Part shown: piece by piece, positions 1-7,655 of the stretch
Numbering within the stretch: the first letter of the stretch is position 1
Layout: each line of letters starts with the position of its first letter
Virus record (IMG/VR): IMGVR_UViG_3300044653_000068
Coordinates: 51,257 to 115,256 of that record
Source of the DNA: a virus
Direction: 5' to 3' (one strand)
DNA length: 64,000 bases
Made by a program: the position numbers and the translations under genes
The notes under the pieces: generated by a model
The model's input: the letters and a program-made list of their open reading frames with translations, nothing else
The model's database searches: none
Told to the model about the DNA's origin: nothing

Positions 1-864
1 GTGCGTGGCGTTCATCTGCATGGCCTCTAGGAACTGGGCCTCGGACGGCGGGACCGTGACCGGCTTGTAGTCCCAGTCGCGGCCGTAGACCAGCGGCTCC
101 CTGCGCCGGAGGCTCTTGACGAGTTCCGCCCGCATGGCGGCGGCCTGGTCCTTGTCCACCTCGATCTCGGCGTTCTGGAAGGTGCCGGGCGGGAAGCCGC
201 CGGCCGCGTACCAGTCAGTGCCGAAGCGCTGCGCCTCGGTGCCGGCCAGGAAAGTCAGCGCGAACTGGCGCAACGGCGAGATGCCCTCGATCCGGCCGGG
301 CATAGGCAGGCCCGCGATGTGGAACACCTCGGCGTCGGGCCCGTGCCACCGGACCTCCCGGCCGAACGCGAAGACCCGGGCGCGCAGCGGGTTCCAGGAG
401 TGCTCGTCCTCCTGCTCGTGCACGTACACGTCGTTCGGGGGAATCCACTCGATGCCGGTCGGGAAGCCGTAGTTGTCCCGGCCCGTGACCCAGCCCCAGG
501 CGTTCCCCTGGAGCAGCAGCGCGACCATCATCGAGTTGACCCACGAATAGGTGGTGCCGATGACGCTGGGCTGGTCGAAAATGGACGGCCCGACCCACAT
601 GCGCTTGCCGGGGTAGCCGTCCCGGCCGAGCTGGGACAGGTAGACGCGCAGCGGCATGGAGGCGATGTTGTCCGCCAGCAGCTTGACGCCGCCGTAGAGC
701 GCGGGGAGGGCGAGGGCCGCGTCCGCGCCCATGAACTGGCGCGAGGGGTGCGTCGGGCCGCCTGTGTCGAACCTCCACAGAGGCGAGTCCCACGGCCGCC
801 AGGGCACGCCGCCGATGACGCGCTGCTCGACGGCAGCGGACATGATGCGGTCGCGCAGTGACAT
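1..864 (-). CDS. phage portal protein, 5' part only (runs off the left edge)
   Basis: The 288 visible codons begin MSLRDRIMSAAVEQ and read to base 1 without a stop, so the C-terminal part lies outside the window. The portal forms the dodecameric vertex through which DNA is packaged. The assignment rests on family-like stretches (FMGADAALALPALYGGVKLLADNIASMP broken up as ALPALYGGVKLLADN, then ASMPLRVY; later GRDWDYKPV) and on its place downstream of the large terminase. A ribosome site (AAGGGAG) lies 5-7 nt before the ATG, and a GTGAAG-N3-CTTCAC dyad precedes that. HK97/SPP1-like portal is the likely subtype. Confidence 0.8.
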   Translation of the reverse strand, partial: MSLRDRIMSAAVEQRVIGGVPWRPWDSPLWRFDTGGPTHPSRQFMGADAALALPALYGGVKLLADNIASMPLRVYLSQLGRDGYPGKRMWVGPSIFDQPSVIGTTYSWVNSMMVALLLQGNAWGWVTGRDNYGFPTGIEWIPPNDVYVHEQEDEHSWNPLRARVFAFGREVRWHGPDAEVFHIAGLPMPGRIEGISPLRQFALTFLAGTEAQRFGTDWYAAGGFPPGTFQNAEIEVDKDQAAAMRAELVKSLRRREPLVYGRDWDYKPVTVPPSEAQFLEAMQMNATH

Positions 865-880
865 CGCCGCTCCCTTAGCC

Positions 881-895
881 GTGAAGACGCTTCAC
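881..895. promoter_or_regulatory. dyad GTGAAG-ACG-CTTCAC upstream of portal
   Basis: A perfect 6-bp inverted repeat with a 3-nt spacer sits just before the portal ribosome site. The same arms with a different spacer (TGG) occur at 11586-11600 in the large intergenic region, which suggests a protein-binding operator rather than chance. Role inferred only. Confidence 0.3.
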
Positions 896-928
896 GCTAA
901 GAGTAGGGCAGGAACGTTGGAGGCGCTA

Positions 929-1303
929 TCAGCCCGGTTCGCTGTAAGCCTGCACGTTGGGGCCGAAGGGCACGCCGAACGGCGTCGTGTGATCGGCGAT
1001 CCGGTCGTCGTTGATAGAGCGCAGGCCCAAGGCGCGAGCGTCAGGGGCGGGACCGGGCGCGGCGACGGGCTTGAGCGTCATCGTCCCCATGCGGTAGCCG
1101 TGGCGGATCGCGAGGCCGTAGGCGGCGAGGCCCCTGGCGGCGAACACCGCGCAGAACACCAGGAGCCACCAGGAGCGGCCGACGACCCACCCGATCCCGA
1201 CGAGAATGCCAAGGATCACGGTGTCGATGACGTGCAGCGGGTGCGTGCGGTCCGCGACCTCGGCCGCCTCAAACCGCAGGTTCGCCAGAGTTTGATCGCT
1301 CAT
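929..1303 (-). CDS. small membrane protein between Thg1 and portal
   Basis: Starting at the ATG of MSDQTLANLRFEAAEV this gives 124 residues. Two hydrophobic stretches (VIDTVILGILVGIGWVV and SWWLLVFCAVFAARGLAAYG) make a likely helical hairpin in the membrane, followed by a soluble proline-rich tail. An upstream GTG at 1354 would add 17 unconvincing arginine-rich residues, so the inner ATG is preferred. No family recognised. It lies in the packaging operon directly upstream of portal; holin-like function is possible but unsupported. Confidence 0.6.
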   Translation of the reverse strand: MSDQTLANLRFEAAEVADRTHPLHVIDTVILGILVGIGWVVGRSWWLLVFCAVFAARGLAAYGLAIRHGYRMGTMTLKPVAAPGPAPDARALGLRSINDDRIADHTTPFGVPFGPNVQAYSEPG

Positions 1304-1375
1304 GCCAGCTATCGTAACCCACGTCCTGCGGGCTCTCGGGTGAACTGGCGTCACGAGCGCAGGGCGGCCACCGGG

Positions 1376-2083
1376 CTAGGCCGCACCAGATCCAGCGGCA
1401 GGCGTCGCACCGATAAGGCCCTGCACACCGTAGTAGCTGAGCTGGTCGTGGCTTACGTCCAGCTTGCGGTCGATGAACGTCCCGTTCTTGAGCACCGGGT
1501 CGAGATCCGCCCAGTTGAGCCCCCTGGCGTACAGCATCTCGTGCAGCTCGGGGAGCTTCTTGCCTTCCAGCTGCTTGTGCGAGTAGTGCCACTGAGCGCA
1601 CATTTGCACGGAGTTACGGTACCAGTCCTTCTGACGCCACACGAAGACGTTGGGCGCGTCGGCCTCGGGCACGCTGAACGCGCGGGCGTCGAACATGGCC
1701 GGGGGCATCGCGGCGGGGAGCTTCCAGGCGGCCTCGCGGGCGAAGTAGGCGGTGAACGCGCTGGCCGAGACCGAGATCAGCTTGCTCAGCTCGTTGCCGA
1801 ACCACGGCTGCGTCTCCGGGCTGTCAGCGTCGTCGAGCATGAACGTGGCCTCGTCGCTCTGCGCGTAGGCGAGCTTGAAGCCCTGCATCTCCCTGGCCGT
1901 GTCGATGGCGGCGTTGGTCATGGCATTGATGAACGCGATGTCGAACGGCTTGTCCAGGCCCCGGGTCCAGGTGTGGAACGCCTTGCCGTCAACCCGGATG
2001 AACACCGGGCAGTTCGGGGTCAGGGTGTGGGCGGAGACGGCCTCGTACCGCTTGATCCGGTCCCCGAGTGAGTCGCCCATCAT
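1376..2083 (-). CDS. thg1: Thg1-like tRNA(His) guanylyltransferase
   Basis: Thg1 enzymes add nucleotides in the 3'-5' direction, classically G-1 on tRNA(His); Thg1-like proteins repair truncated tRNA 5' ends. The 235-residue protein has the family palm motifs: RVDGKAFHTWT (residues 30-40, metal-binding Asp32) and AQSDEATFML (residues 74-83, Asp77 and Glu78), plus DRIKRYE near the N terminus. Length matches bacterial members. A strong ribosome site (GCGAGGGG) precedes the ATG, and the start overlaps the stop of the upstream gene. It is embedded between terminase and portal, an unusual place for a tRNA enzyme. No clear tRNA(His) gene is seen in the window. Confidence 0.9.
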   Translation of the reverse strand: MMGDSLGDRIKRYEAVSAHTLTPNCPVFIRVDGKAFHTWTRGLDKPFDIAFINAMTNAAIDTAREMQGFKLAYAQSDEATFMLDDADSPETQPWFGNELSKLISVSASAFTAYFAREAAWKLPAAMPPAMFDARAFSVPEADAPNVFVWRQKDWYRNSVQMCAQWHYSHKQLEGKKLPELHEMLYARGLNWADLDPVLKNGTFIDRKLDVSHDQLSYYGVQGLIGATPAAGSGAA

Positions 2084-2220
2084 GTTCCCCTCGCCTGGTA
2101 CGCGGCTGCCAGGCGCTCGTAGTCCTCCTGCTTAACCTCGCCGTCCGGCAGCGGCCCGTGCTCTGCCACCGCCCACTGCACGAACTCCGGGAACCTAACG
2201 GCTACATCACGCCAGGTCAT
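2080..2220 (-). CDS. hypothetical 46-residue protein
   Basis: Reads MTWRDVAVRFPEFVQWAVAEH and ends QARGT, with a TGA that overlaps the Thg1 ATG. The sequence is acidic/aromatic and looks like coding sequence of typical phage composition. Its ATG shares a base with the stop (TGATG) of the gene upstream once that gene's reading frame is restored, indicating translational coupling. No function recognised. Confidence 0.65.
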   Translation of the reverse strand: MTWRDVAVRFPEFVQWAVAEHGPLPDGEVKQEDYERLAAAYQARGT

Positions 2221-2434
2221 CAGCTGCTCCCGTAAATGGGCCGGACGCTGGTGTCCCTGACCGCGATGGCGGCGATCTCAGCGCTCTTAACGTGCTCCCC
2301 GAGCTGGACAAGCGCGCGTCCAGCGCCTGATTCGCGCGCTCCTCGGCAACCGTGGCGGCCTCGGCGGCGCTGAGCGGGCCGTCGATGACGAACCGGAGCG
2401 TGACCTCGGCCTCGTAGTGATTGATTTTCGGCAT
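2220..2434 (-). pseudogene. small gene broken by an apparent 1-nt deletion
   Basis: The frame opens MPKINHYEAEVTLRFVIDG and stays natural to about base 2310 (NQALDARL), then turns into Ser/Pro/Arg-rich nonsense. The neighbouring frame from the same point reads VQLGEHVKSAEIAAIAVRD and ends YGSS with a TGA that overlaps the next ATG as TGATG. Adding one base to the GCGCGC run near 2311 joins them into a 71-residue protein. A sequencing error, a real mutation or a programmed shift are all possible; error in a GC repeat is the simplest. Without correction the frame runs to 2207. Confidence 0.6.
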
Positions 2435-2443
2435 GCGGGCCCC

Positions 2444-2644
2444 TCAGTGGAAACTGGCGAATCTGATGTCCCGCTCCGCGCGCAGCAGGTCGATGGCGGC
2501 CTCCCGGCGGCTCATCCCCCACCCGCACAGAGGACGGCCGTAGAGCAGCGAGGGCAGCCCGGTGAAACGGGCCCGGATGATGTCGTGCTCCAGGCCTATC
2601 TCCTCGAACTCCACCTCGGAGTCGCCGTACTTGAGCTTGTCCAT
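2444..2644 (-). CDS. hypothetical 66-residue protein
   Basis: MDKLKYGDSEVEFEEIGLEHD opens a small acidic protein with a C-terminal helix (MSRREAAIDLLRAERDIRF). It lies immediately downstream of the large terminase in the same operon, 36 nt away. The ribosome site is weak. No family recognised. Confidence 0.6.
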   Translation of the reverse strand: MDKLKYGDSEVEFEEIGLEHDIIRARFTGLPSLLYGRPLCGWGMSRREAAIDLLRAERDIRFASFH

Positions 2645-2680
2645 GCCCGCTGCAACACCGGGTCAGGCGGGCGTATTCCC

Positions 2681-4363
2681 CTACGCGATGGTGTTCGTAA
2701 GATCATAAGATCTGCGCACCTTGTTCAGGACGTACGCCGCGTTCGTGGCCGAGGTGATCGGCGTGATGTCCGCCTCGGCGTCGCGCCTGCACCAGGCCTT
2801 GCCGCCGTCCCCGGCCACACGGGTGGTGGCGCGAGCCACGGCCTTCCAGAGCGTGGGGGACAGCTCCTCCCCGAAGTGCCACAGCCTCTGGTCCTTGACC
2901 TGCTGCATGAGGAACGCGAACGCGGCCGCCTCCTCGCCGGGGCCCACCGGGTACACGCGGTCGCCCCACTGGCGGATGGCGTCGTCGAGCAGCGCCGCGC
3001 CCGGCCCCGACTTGGGGATCGCGATCGACTTGGGGTTCCACTTCCTGCACTTGACGATCAGCCACGGGATCACCCAGGCGACGCCCTGGCGCGAGCCGTC
3101 GCGGGGCATCTCGACGACGATCTTCTTCTGCTTGTGCTCCCAGGCGCACATCACCGTGGCGGACTTGCCGTCCTCGTCCACGTCGATCCCCACGACCATG
3201 GGGGGCGTCGGCATGCCGGGGTCCTCGTTGGTCAGCATCTTCCAGGCGGGCTTGCTGATTACCTCCCAGGGCTCGTCCTCAAGCGGCCAGTTGCCGATGG
3301 CGAGGCGCTCGATGTCGAACTTCCTGGGCGGCATCGTGTCCAGCTCGGACCGGGTGAACCCGGGGCTGATGCGGTAGCCCATGCCGGGGTTGGCCCTCGC
3401 CCAGGAGCGCGGGTCGTCGCGGTCGTCGTGCAGGTCGCACACGATGTAGTAGTTGTCCTCGCGCCCGTGCGCCTCGTCCCTCGGGCAGCTCTCGTCGTGC
3501 GGGTTCACGGACCATTCCGCGCCGAACACGCCGGGGGCCTTCTTCTTCATGTTCTGGCGCATCTTGGCGAGCTGGGCGGACACCGTGCCGTCCTCCAGTC
3601 CGGCCGAGGCGGCGTAGATGATCTGCGGGTTGGGCCGGGCGGACATGGTGGGCATCGACGCCCCTACCTGCTCGTCGGACAGGATCATGGCCTCGTCGTA
3701 GACCAGGCAGTCGCAGGAGAACCCGCGCGAGGTGGCCGCGCCCGAGCGCGCGTGGAACTCCAGCTTGGAGGCCCGCCGCCGGAGCATCTGCCGGCCGCCC
3801 GCGCCGAAGATCAGCGTCGGGCGCGGCTTGAGGATGATCGCCTCCTTGCCGTTGCCGGTCCGGATGTTGGAGACGCGCCGGGCCAGGGCCGGGTACTCCA
3901 GCAGGACCATCTGGAGCCGCTCAAGGTGGTTGAGGCTCGTCTTGAGCTGATGGCTTGTGTGGATGATCAGCTCCTCCTGGAGCACGAACAGGCCGAACAG
4001 CTCGCGAACCTCCAGGCAGGTGCCCTTCCCGTTCTGGCGGGACACGATCAGCACCGTGTTGAGGGCGGACCACATGCCGTCCGGCTGGCGGCCCATCATG
4101 TGCCGCAGAACCCAACGCTCCCAGGGGTCCAGCTCGTAGCCGAAGCCCTCGGCCCACTCCAGGGCCTCCTGCGCGACGTGATCGCCGCAGCCGTGGGAGT
4201 GCCTCTCCTCCTCGGCCTCCAGCGCGCACATCAGGCAGCCCGGCTGCTGCGCCTCGTGACGCGGCGGGATGGAGTAGAGGCGCGGCATCTGGTCGCCCAT
4301 GAGCGGCCCCTCCATGAAGGTGCCGTCAGGGAGCTGGACGCGCTCGGTAAGTCGGTTGGCCAC
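2681..4363 (-). CDS. terL: terminase large subunit
   Basis: Motor ATPase plus nuclease that packages phage DNA into the prohead. In 560 residues the ATPase Walker A is VSRQNGKGT (107-115), Walker B is CDCLVYDEA (217-225) and a Ser/Ala-rich coupling segment follows (AASAGLEDGT). The RuvC-like nuclease starts at VVGIDVDEDG (390-399, Asp393) and carries a late acidic cluster near residue 528-532 (RRDAEADIT). Two Cys/His groups (PGCLMCALEAEEERHSHGCGD, residues 41-61, and SCPRDEAHG, 292-300) look like small zinc-binding insertions. It matches actinophage TerL in length. The portal lies downstream with four small genes and thg1 between. Confidence 0.95.
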   Translation of the reverse strand: MANRLTERVQLPDGTFMEGPLMGDQMPRLYSIPPRHEAQQPGCLMCALEAEEERHSHGCGDHVAQEALEWAEGFGYELDPWERWVLRHMMGRQPDGMWSALNTVLIVSRQNGKGTCLEVRELFGLFVLQEELIIHTSHQLKTSLNHLERLQMVLLEYPALARRVSNIRTGNGKEAIILKPRPTLIFGAGGRQMLRRRASKLEFHARSGAATSRGFSCDCLVYDEAMILSDEQVGASMPTMSARPNPQIIYAASAGLEDGTVSAQLAKMRQNMKKKAPGVFGAEWSVNPHDESCPRDEAHGREDNYYIVCDLHDDRDDPRSWARANPGMGYRISPGFTRSELDTMPPRKFDIERLAIGNWPLEDEPWEVISKPAWKMLTNEDPGMPTPPMVVGIDVDEDGKSATVMCAWEHKQKKIVVEMPRDGSRQGVAWVIPWLIVKCRKWNPKSIAIPKSGPGAALLDDAIRQWGDRVYPVGPGEEAAAFAFLMQQVKDQRLWHFGEELSPTLWKAVARATTRVAGDGGKAWCRRDAEADITPITSATNAAYVLNKVRRSYDLTNTIA

Positions 4364-4394
4364 ACCCCGACTCTATAACCGGAGTGTGAACTCG

Positions 4395-4631
4395 CTACAG
4401 AAGTGGGGAGCGGACGGTCTCCAGATCACGGCGGCGCTGCGGGAAGTGAGGCGGGCAGTAGTCGCGCTGGTGCGCCCAGGGACGGCGCAAATCGGCCCAG
4501 TCGCAGTCGCAGGGGACGACGTGCCAGCCGGCGGCGCGGGCGTCCTCCTGGGCGAGGTGGAACGACCAGTGCTCCAGTGTCGTCCGGCAGAACGGCTTAT
4601 CGCAGCGCAGCGCCCCGTTCCGGTAAGTCAC
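4395..4631 (-). CDS. hypothetical Cys/His-rich protein
   Basis: A GTG start in a GTGA overlap with the stop of the upstream gene gives 78 residues beginning MTYRNGALRCDKPFCRTTLEHW. Cys pairs (LRCDKPFC, VPCDCDW) with nearby His suggest metal binding. A further GTG upstream (4658) would extend it by 9 residues. Product unknown; gene order suggests a structural-operon accessory gene. Confidence 0.6.
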   Translation of the reverse strand: MTYRNGALRCDKPFCRTTLEHWSFHLAQEDARAAGWHVVPCDCDWADLRRPWAHQRDYCPPHFPQRRRDLETVRSPLL

Positions 4632-4828
4632 CCGGCGTACCTCGTGTGGATAGTCCACTCCCCCACGGCCGGACTGTAGATCACGCTGAGCCGCCCGCCG
4701 CTGATCATGTCGGCGGTCACCGGAACCTGCTGTCCGCGCTCGGCTATGTACCTGGCGAGCGACAGGATCGGCCCGGCCGCATCCGCGTCCTTCAGGTACC
4801 CGCGCAGGAACTCAATCTCCTCAGTCAT
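4628..4828 (-). CDS. hypothetical 66-residue protein
   Basis: Starting at ATGACTGAGG (MTEEIEFLRGYLKDADAAG) this small protein has a helical N terminus and a beta-rich C terminus ending WTIHTRYAG. Its ATG overlaps the TGA of the upstream membrane gene, and its own stop overlaps the next GTG. Sequence around ADAAGPILSLARYIAERG resembles small actinophage proteins of unknown role. Confidence 0.65.
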   Translation of the reverse strand: MTEEIEFLRGYLKDADAAGPILSLARYIAERGQQVPVTADMISGGRLSVIYSPAVGEWTIHTRYAG

Positions 4829-5084
4829 TGACATCGAAATTCGGGTCGCCCGAGCGCATCTGCGAGTTCTTGCACGTCCCCCTGTGCGCAGTGCCCGGCA
4901 GCGTCGAGCAGCAGGTGCGCTGTGAAGTGATGTCACGCCCCGCCTGGATGTTCGCCGGCCCGTCACCGCCCTCCTGGATCTGATGCCGCCGGACCTCCGC
5001 GCGACTGCGCACCAGGACGAGGACGAGCATGAAAACCGCCAGCACCGCGATCACGACGCAGGCACCCGCGAGTATTTCGTTCAT
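4821..5084 (-). CDS. single-span membrane protein
   Basis: 87 residues; the N terminus MNEILAGACVVIAVLAVFML is followed by VLVLV and then a basic stop-transfer (RSRAEVRRH), predicting one membrane helix with a cytoplasmic tail. The tail has Cys residues (TCCSTLPGTAHRGTC) and ends in Asp/Asn. The stop overlaps the next gene. Unknown function. Confidence 0.6.
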   Translation of the reverse strand: MNEILAGACVVIAVLAVFMLVLVLVRSRAEVRRHQIQEGGDGPANIQAGRDITSQRTCCSTLPGTAHRGTCKNSQMRSGDPNFDVND

Positions 5085-5093
5085 TATCTTCTC

Positions 5094-5426
5094 CTATTCC
5101 GCCGTGCAGAGCAGGGTTACCCAGCCGCGCCCATCACGGCCGGTCTCCCGGGCGCGAGCGTAGCCGTTCCACTTGAGCCAGATGTCCAGCAGGCCGGGCT
5201 CGTCCACCAGCAGGTCGGCCAGGGTCGCCCGGTACCGGCCCGGGGGCCTCACCGCAGGCCGCTGCGCGGCAGGTCCCGTGCTGCCTCCGCTGACCCGGAA
5301 GCGAGCCTGGGTGGCCGCGTACTTCGAGCGGCCCGGCAGCAGCGCCGCCAAATCGGCGGGCGGCAGGCCCGGGTTACCCCGGACGATCTCCAGCTCCGCC
5401 TCAGTCCAGGCGGGGGCGCGAACCAT
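5094..5426 (-). CDS. SANT/Myb-like DNA-binding protein, putative
   Basis: 110 residues. The N-terminal half WTEAELEIVRGNPGLPPADL followed by AALLPGRSKYAATQARFR has the tryptophan-start, helix-turn-helix spacing of SANT/Myb-type or homing-endonuclease-associated DNA-binding helices. The C-terminal half (LADLLVDEPGLLDIWLKW) is not recognised. It could be a small regulator or an endonuclease accessory. Ends 10 nt before the next ATG. Confidence 0.5.
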   Translation of the reverse strand: MVRAPAWTEAELEIVRGNPGLPPADLAALLPGRSKYAATQARFRVSGGSTGPAAQRPAVRPPGRYRATLADLLVDEPGLLDIWLKWNGYARARETGRDGRGWVTLLCTAE

Positions 5427-5670
5427 GCGGGCACCTCCCCGGATGGCAGTTGATGAGGTGGAACGGGTCGCGCGACGGCGGGATCAGCCCGAACAGGTGC
5501 GCGGTCAGCGTAGCCCAGACGGACACCACGACCGGGCCCATCACCCGGTGGCGGCTCGCGCTCTTGAACGCGTCGCTCATCGTCTCATTGCCCGTGGCGT
5601 CAGCCGCCAGCACCAGAACCGCGAGGGCGATCCAGCCCCAGCCGGGATGGTCATGCTTGGGAACGTTCAC
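5401..5670 (-). CDS. two-span membrane protein
   Basis: A GTG start with a strong AGGAGG seven bases upstream gives 89 residues: MNVPKHDHPGWGWIALAVLV, a second helix around VVVSVWATLTAHLFGLI, and a His/Cys-containing C terminus (HLINCHPGRCPHG). Overlaps the upstream gene by 20 nt and the downstream gene by 26 nt. Similar small actinophage membrane proteins exist; role unknown. Confidence 0.6.
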   Translation of the reverse strand: MNVPKHDHPGWGWIALAVLVLAADATGNETMSDAFKSASRHRVMGPVVVSVWATLTAHLFGLIPPSRDPFHLINCHPGRCPHGSRPRLD

Positions 5671-5893
5671 CTCCCGCCTCCTGCCCCGCCTTGAATCCCC
5701 GAGTGAAGAGAACATCGCCTATGCGCATGTCCACTTCCCGCTGGCCGTCATCAAGCTCCTCCCACGGCAGAAGCCACGAGGGCCTGGCATCCGGTTGCTC
5801 CCGCGCCCACTCAACCCAGATCTGCCGCACCAGGCGGCCGACCAGTTCACGGGGCTCCGCCACGATCCTGTCGCTCACTTCCCGCGCCGCCAT
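5651..5893 (-). CDS. hypothetical 80-residue protein
   Basis: From the ATG of MAAREVSDRIVAEPRELVG the protein is helical and charged with several Trp (QIWVEWAREQPDARPSWLLPW). It overlaps both neighbours, which is normal in this operon. An upstream in-frame start at 5962 would read through sequence that looks like a frame shadow of the previous gene, so the ATG at 5893 is chosen. Unknown function. Confidence 0.55.
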   Translation of the reverse strand: MAAREVSDRIVAEPRELVGRLVRQIWVEWAREQPDARPSWLLPWEELDDGQREVDMRIGDVLFTRGFKAGQEAGGERSQA

Positions 5894-6144
5894 CTCTTCG
5901 GGGGGTTGACTCCCTTGAGAGCGTAGCGCTCGATCCAGGCGCGATCCCGCTTCTCGGCCCACATCGCAATTCGCTCCAGGGGCCTCCGCCAGCCCGTCGC
6001 GTTGTCGGGGATCTCCCAGCGCAGGGAGCAGTCCTTCCGGACGCCCATGCAGAAGCTGCCCAGCCGCGACCAGGGGCTCTCGTAGAAGACGGTGATCAGG
6101 AGCCGCCTGTCGCGCGGGGACCTACGCGCCGGGGTTGTCGTCAT
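5875..6144 (-). CDS. hypothetical 89-residue basic protein
   Basis: The ATG at 6144 gives MTTTPARRSPRDRRLLITVF and an aromatic, basic body (YESPWSRLGSFCMGVRKDCSLRWE) ending KRWRRGK. The start overlaps the previous gene by 23 nt. No family recognised. Confidence 0.55.
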   Translation of the reverse strand: MTTTPARRSPRDRRLLITVFYESPWSRLGSFCMGVRKDCSLRWEIPDNATGWRRPLERIAMWAEKRDRAWIERYALKGVNPPKRWRRGK

Positions 6145-6376
6145 CGCCGGCCTCCAGCGGGCAGAACGGGCAGGGAACGCAGTCGCACGACACGTCATGC
6201 CGGAGGCTGGGGTCACTGGGATCGCCCGCGCCGCACGTGCACAACGGCTCGCGCTTCTCCAGCCACTCGCGGCCGAGCCAGCCAACGCCGGCGCAGGGGC
6301 ACTCCAGCTCGGGCTGCTCCACCTTGAACTGGCCGTGGCCGTCGAAGTCGTAGAGCGGGGCGGTGGGGTCATTCAT
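6122..6376 (-). CDS. putative zinc-binding small protein
   Basis: 84 residues beginning MNDPTAPLYDFDGHGQFKVE. It has an ordered set of Cys motifs (LECPCAGVGW, EPLCTCGAG, SCDCVPCPFCPLE) consistent with one or two zinc-binding knuckles. Its ATG overlaps the end of the upstream gene. Unknown role. Confidence 0.6.
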   Translation of the reverse strand: MNDPTAPLYDFDGHGQFKVEQPELECPCAGVGWLGREWLEKREPLCTCGAGDPSDPSLRHDVSCDCVPCPFCPLEAGDDDNPGA

Positions 6377-6692
6377 GCGAGGTCTCCTGTAGGTGGGTGA
6401 TGATCAGCGCATACCCGTCATACCCGCCGGGGCGGCCGCCTTTGCCCACCGTAACCTCAACCGTGTCGTCCAGCTCGTCCGCATTCCAAGAGCTGACCCG
6501 CGTGTCCCCGGGCTGGCCGTTGGGGCACCGGATGCCGTTCATATTGACCCGGCGTCCGAGCGACGCGTAGGTGAACACCGCCCCGGCTGACTGCCCTCCC
6601 TGACCCCCCTGGAGCACGATGTCAACGCGAGTCGCCCCGGCGGGCTTAACCCACGTGCCATCCTCGGCGAAGTACTGGATGTCTGGCTTCAT
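6369..6692 (-). CDS. glycine-rich appendage-like domain protein
   Basis: 107 residues. The start YFAEDGTWVKPAGATRVDIV and the following VLQGGQGGQSAG match the pattern of glycine-rich end domains found in many phage tail appendage proteins (aromatic-GTW-KP-GAT-V-hydrophobic then Gly repeats), with a second Gly patch GKGGRPGGYDGYA. As a stand-alone gene it may be a minor virion decoration. The family resemblance is known; the function is inferred. Confidence 0.5.
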   Translation of the reverse strand: MKPDIQYFAEDGTWVKPAGATRVDIVLQGGQGGQSAGAVFTYASLGRRVNMNGIRCPNGQPGDTRVSSWNADELDDTVEVTVGKGGRPGGYDGYALIITHLQETSHE

Positions 6693-6719
6693 GTCCGGTT
6701 AAACGCTCGTTCCGGCGGG

Positions 6720-7151
6720 CTATATTCCGCCCTGCTCACGGCGTCGGCGCTCCTGCATCCGGGCGCGCTTGTCCTCGGTGTCGTCGGGCTCGCCCTCAGG
6801 CGGGTACAGCTCGATGAGCTGGAGGAAGTTCAGCCGGATCTCCTTGGTGTACTGGGTGATCTCGCGGGGCGAGACCTCGCCGCAGTCGAGCTGCCGGGCC
6901 ATCATGCACGACTGCCTCGCCAGCGCGGTGTCGGCGGCCTCGTCCGGGAACTTCCCGAGATCCTTGATGAAGCTCTCCTCGATGCCGCCGTCCTTGACAT
7001 CGCCCATCGTGGCCTCGGCCACCGGGCCGCAGACGGCGCAGTAGTACACGCCCTTGGACTTGATGAACACGTCGTCGCCCGGCGCGATGGGGATCTTGCA
7101 GCCGCAGCAGCGAACGGGGCCGGAAGCCGTGGCCCAGACCGGGTAGCTCAT
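6720..7151 (-). CDS. zinc-ribbon protein, possible small terminase subunit
   Basis: 143 residues. The N terminus is a zinc-ribbon (VRCCGCKIPIAPGDD then YYCAVCGP). The rest is helical: ALARQSCMMARQLDCGEVSP followed by REITQYTKEIRLNFLQLIEL and a charged tail (TEDKRARMQERRRREQ). The helical part resembles the compact TerS proteins of actinophages, and it lies upstream of terL in the same operon, but ten small genes separate them. TerS is a suggestion only. Confidence 0.4.
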   Translation of the reverse strand: MSYPVWATASGPVRCCGCKIPIAPGDDVFIKSKGVYYCAVCGPVAEATMGDVKDGGIEESFIKDLGKFPDEAADTALARQSCMMARQLDCGEVSPREITQYTKEIRLNFLQLIELYPPEGEPDDTEDKRARMQERRRREQGGI

Positions 7152-7154
7152 GAC

Positions 7155-7568
7155 CTAACGGTACTCGGGGTACTCCCAGGGACGCCAGGGAGAAGGGGGC
7201 CGTTGGCGAGGAGGGGCCTCCGTGCCCGCGATCAGGTCTCCGGCTTCGGTGTACTGCCCCGTGTTCGGGCATCCGCCGCCGTGACCGCCACCTCGGATCG
7301 CACCGCAGCAAGGGCAGCCCTGCCCGTCAGTCGCGGGCCAGGTGCCGTCGCCGTTCCGGCCGTTACCGCCGCGCTGAACAGGCTTGTACCCAAACCGCCT
7401 GAACGCCTCGTCCTCCAGGTAACTTGCCTGCATCCGCAGCACCGGGTCCGCAGATCGCGAGACGCGCTGCACGTGCTCCCAAGCCGCCTTGAACTGCTCC
7501 GAATCCGGTCTGAGTCTCAGCCACTCGCCGACCTGCCGGAGCTTCTCCTGCTCGTCATTGAATCCCAT
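7155..7568 (-). CDS. hypothetical protein, first gene of packaging operon
   Basis: 137 residues. N-terminal helices (MGFNDEQEKLRQVGEWLRLR, AAWEHVQRVSRSADPVLRMQ) are followed by a Gly/Cys segment (GCPCCGAIRGGGHGGGC) and a Pro-rich tail. Ends 3 nt before the next ATG. First protein gene downstream of the tRNA at 7585-7655. Function unknown. Confidence 0.6.
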   Translation of the reverse strand: MGFNDEQEKLRQVGEWLRLRPDSEQFKAAWEHVQRVSRSADPVLRMQASYLEDEAFRRFGYKPVQRGGNGRNGDGTWPATDGQGCPCCGAIRGGGHGGGCPNTGQYTEAGDLIAGTEAPPRQRPPSPWRPWEYPEYR

Positions 7569-7584
7569 GCGCGCACCCTACGGT

Positions 7585-7655
7585 GGAGCTGGAGGGAATC
7601 GAACCCTCTGCAGCCTGCCTGCCAGGCGGGCCCGCTACCTCAGCGATCAGCCCCG
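7585..7655 (-). tRNA. tRNA-Ala(GGC)-like
   Basis: On the minus strand the acceptor GGGGCTG pairs with CAGCTCC (one G-U), and the T arm GAGGG-TTCGATT-CCCTC is perfect. The anticodon loop CTGGCAG gives GGC (Ala), with stem CCCGC/GCAGG containing one C-A mismatch. The D arm is short (CGC/GCG). Positions 8-9 read AT, not the usual TA. CCA is not encoded. It may be a working but divergent phage tRNA or a decaying one. Confidence 0.6.

Noticed and set aside
2417-4378. Long plus-strand open frame opposite the large terminase
   Set aside because: Arg/Gly/Val/Leu-rich composition typical of antisense frames in GC-rich DNA; the terminase on the other strand has clear motifs.
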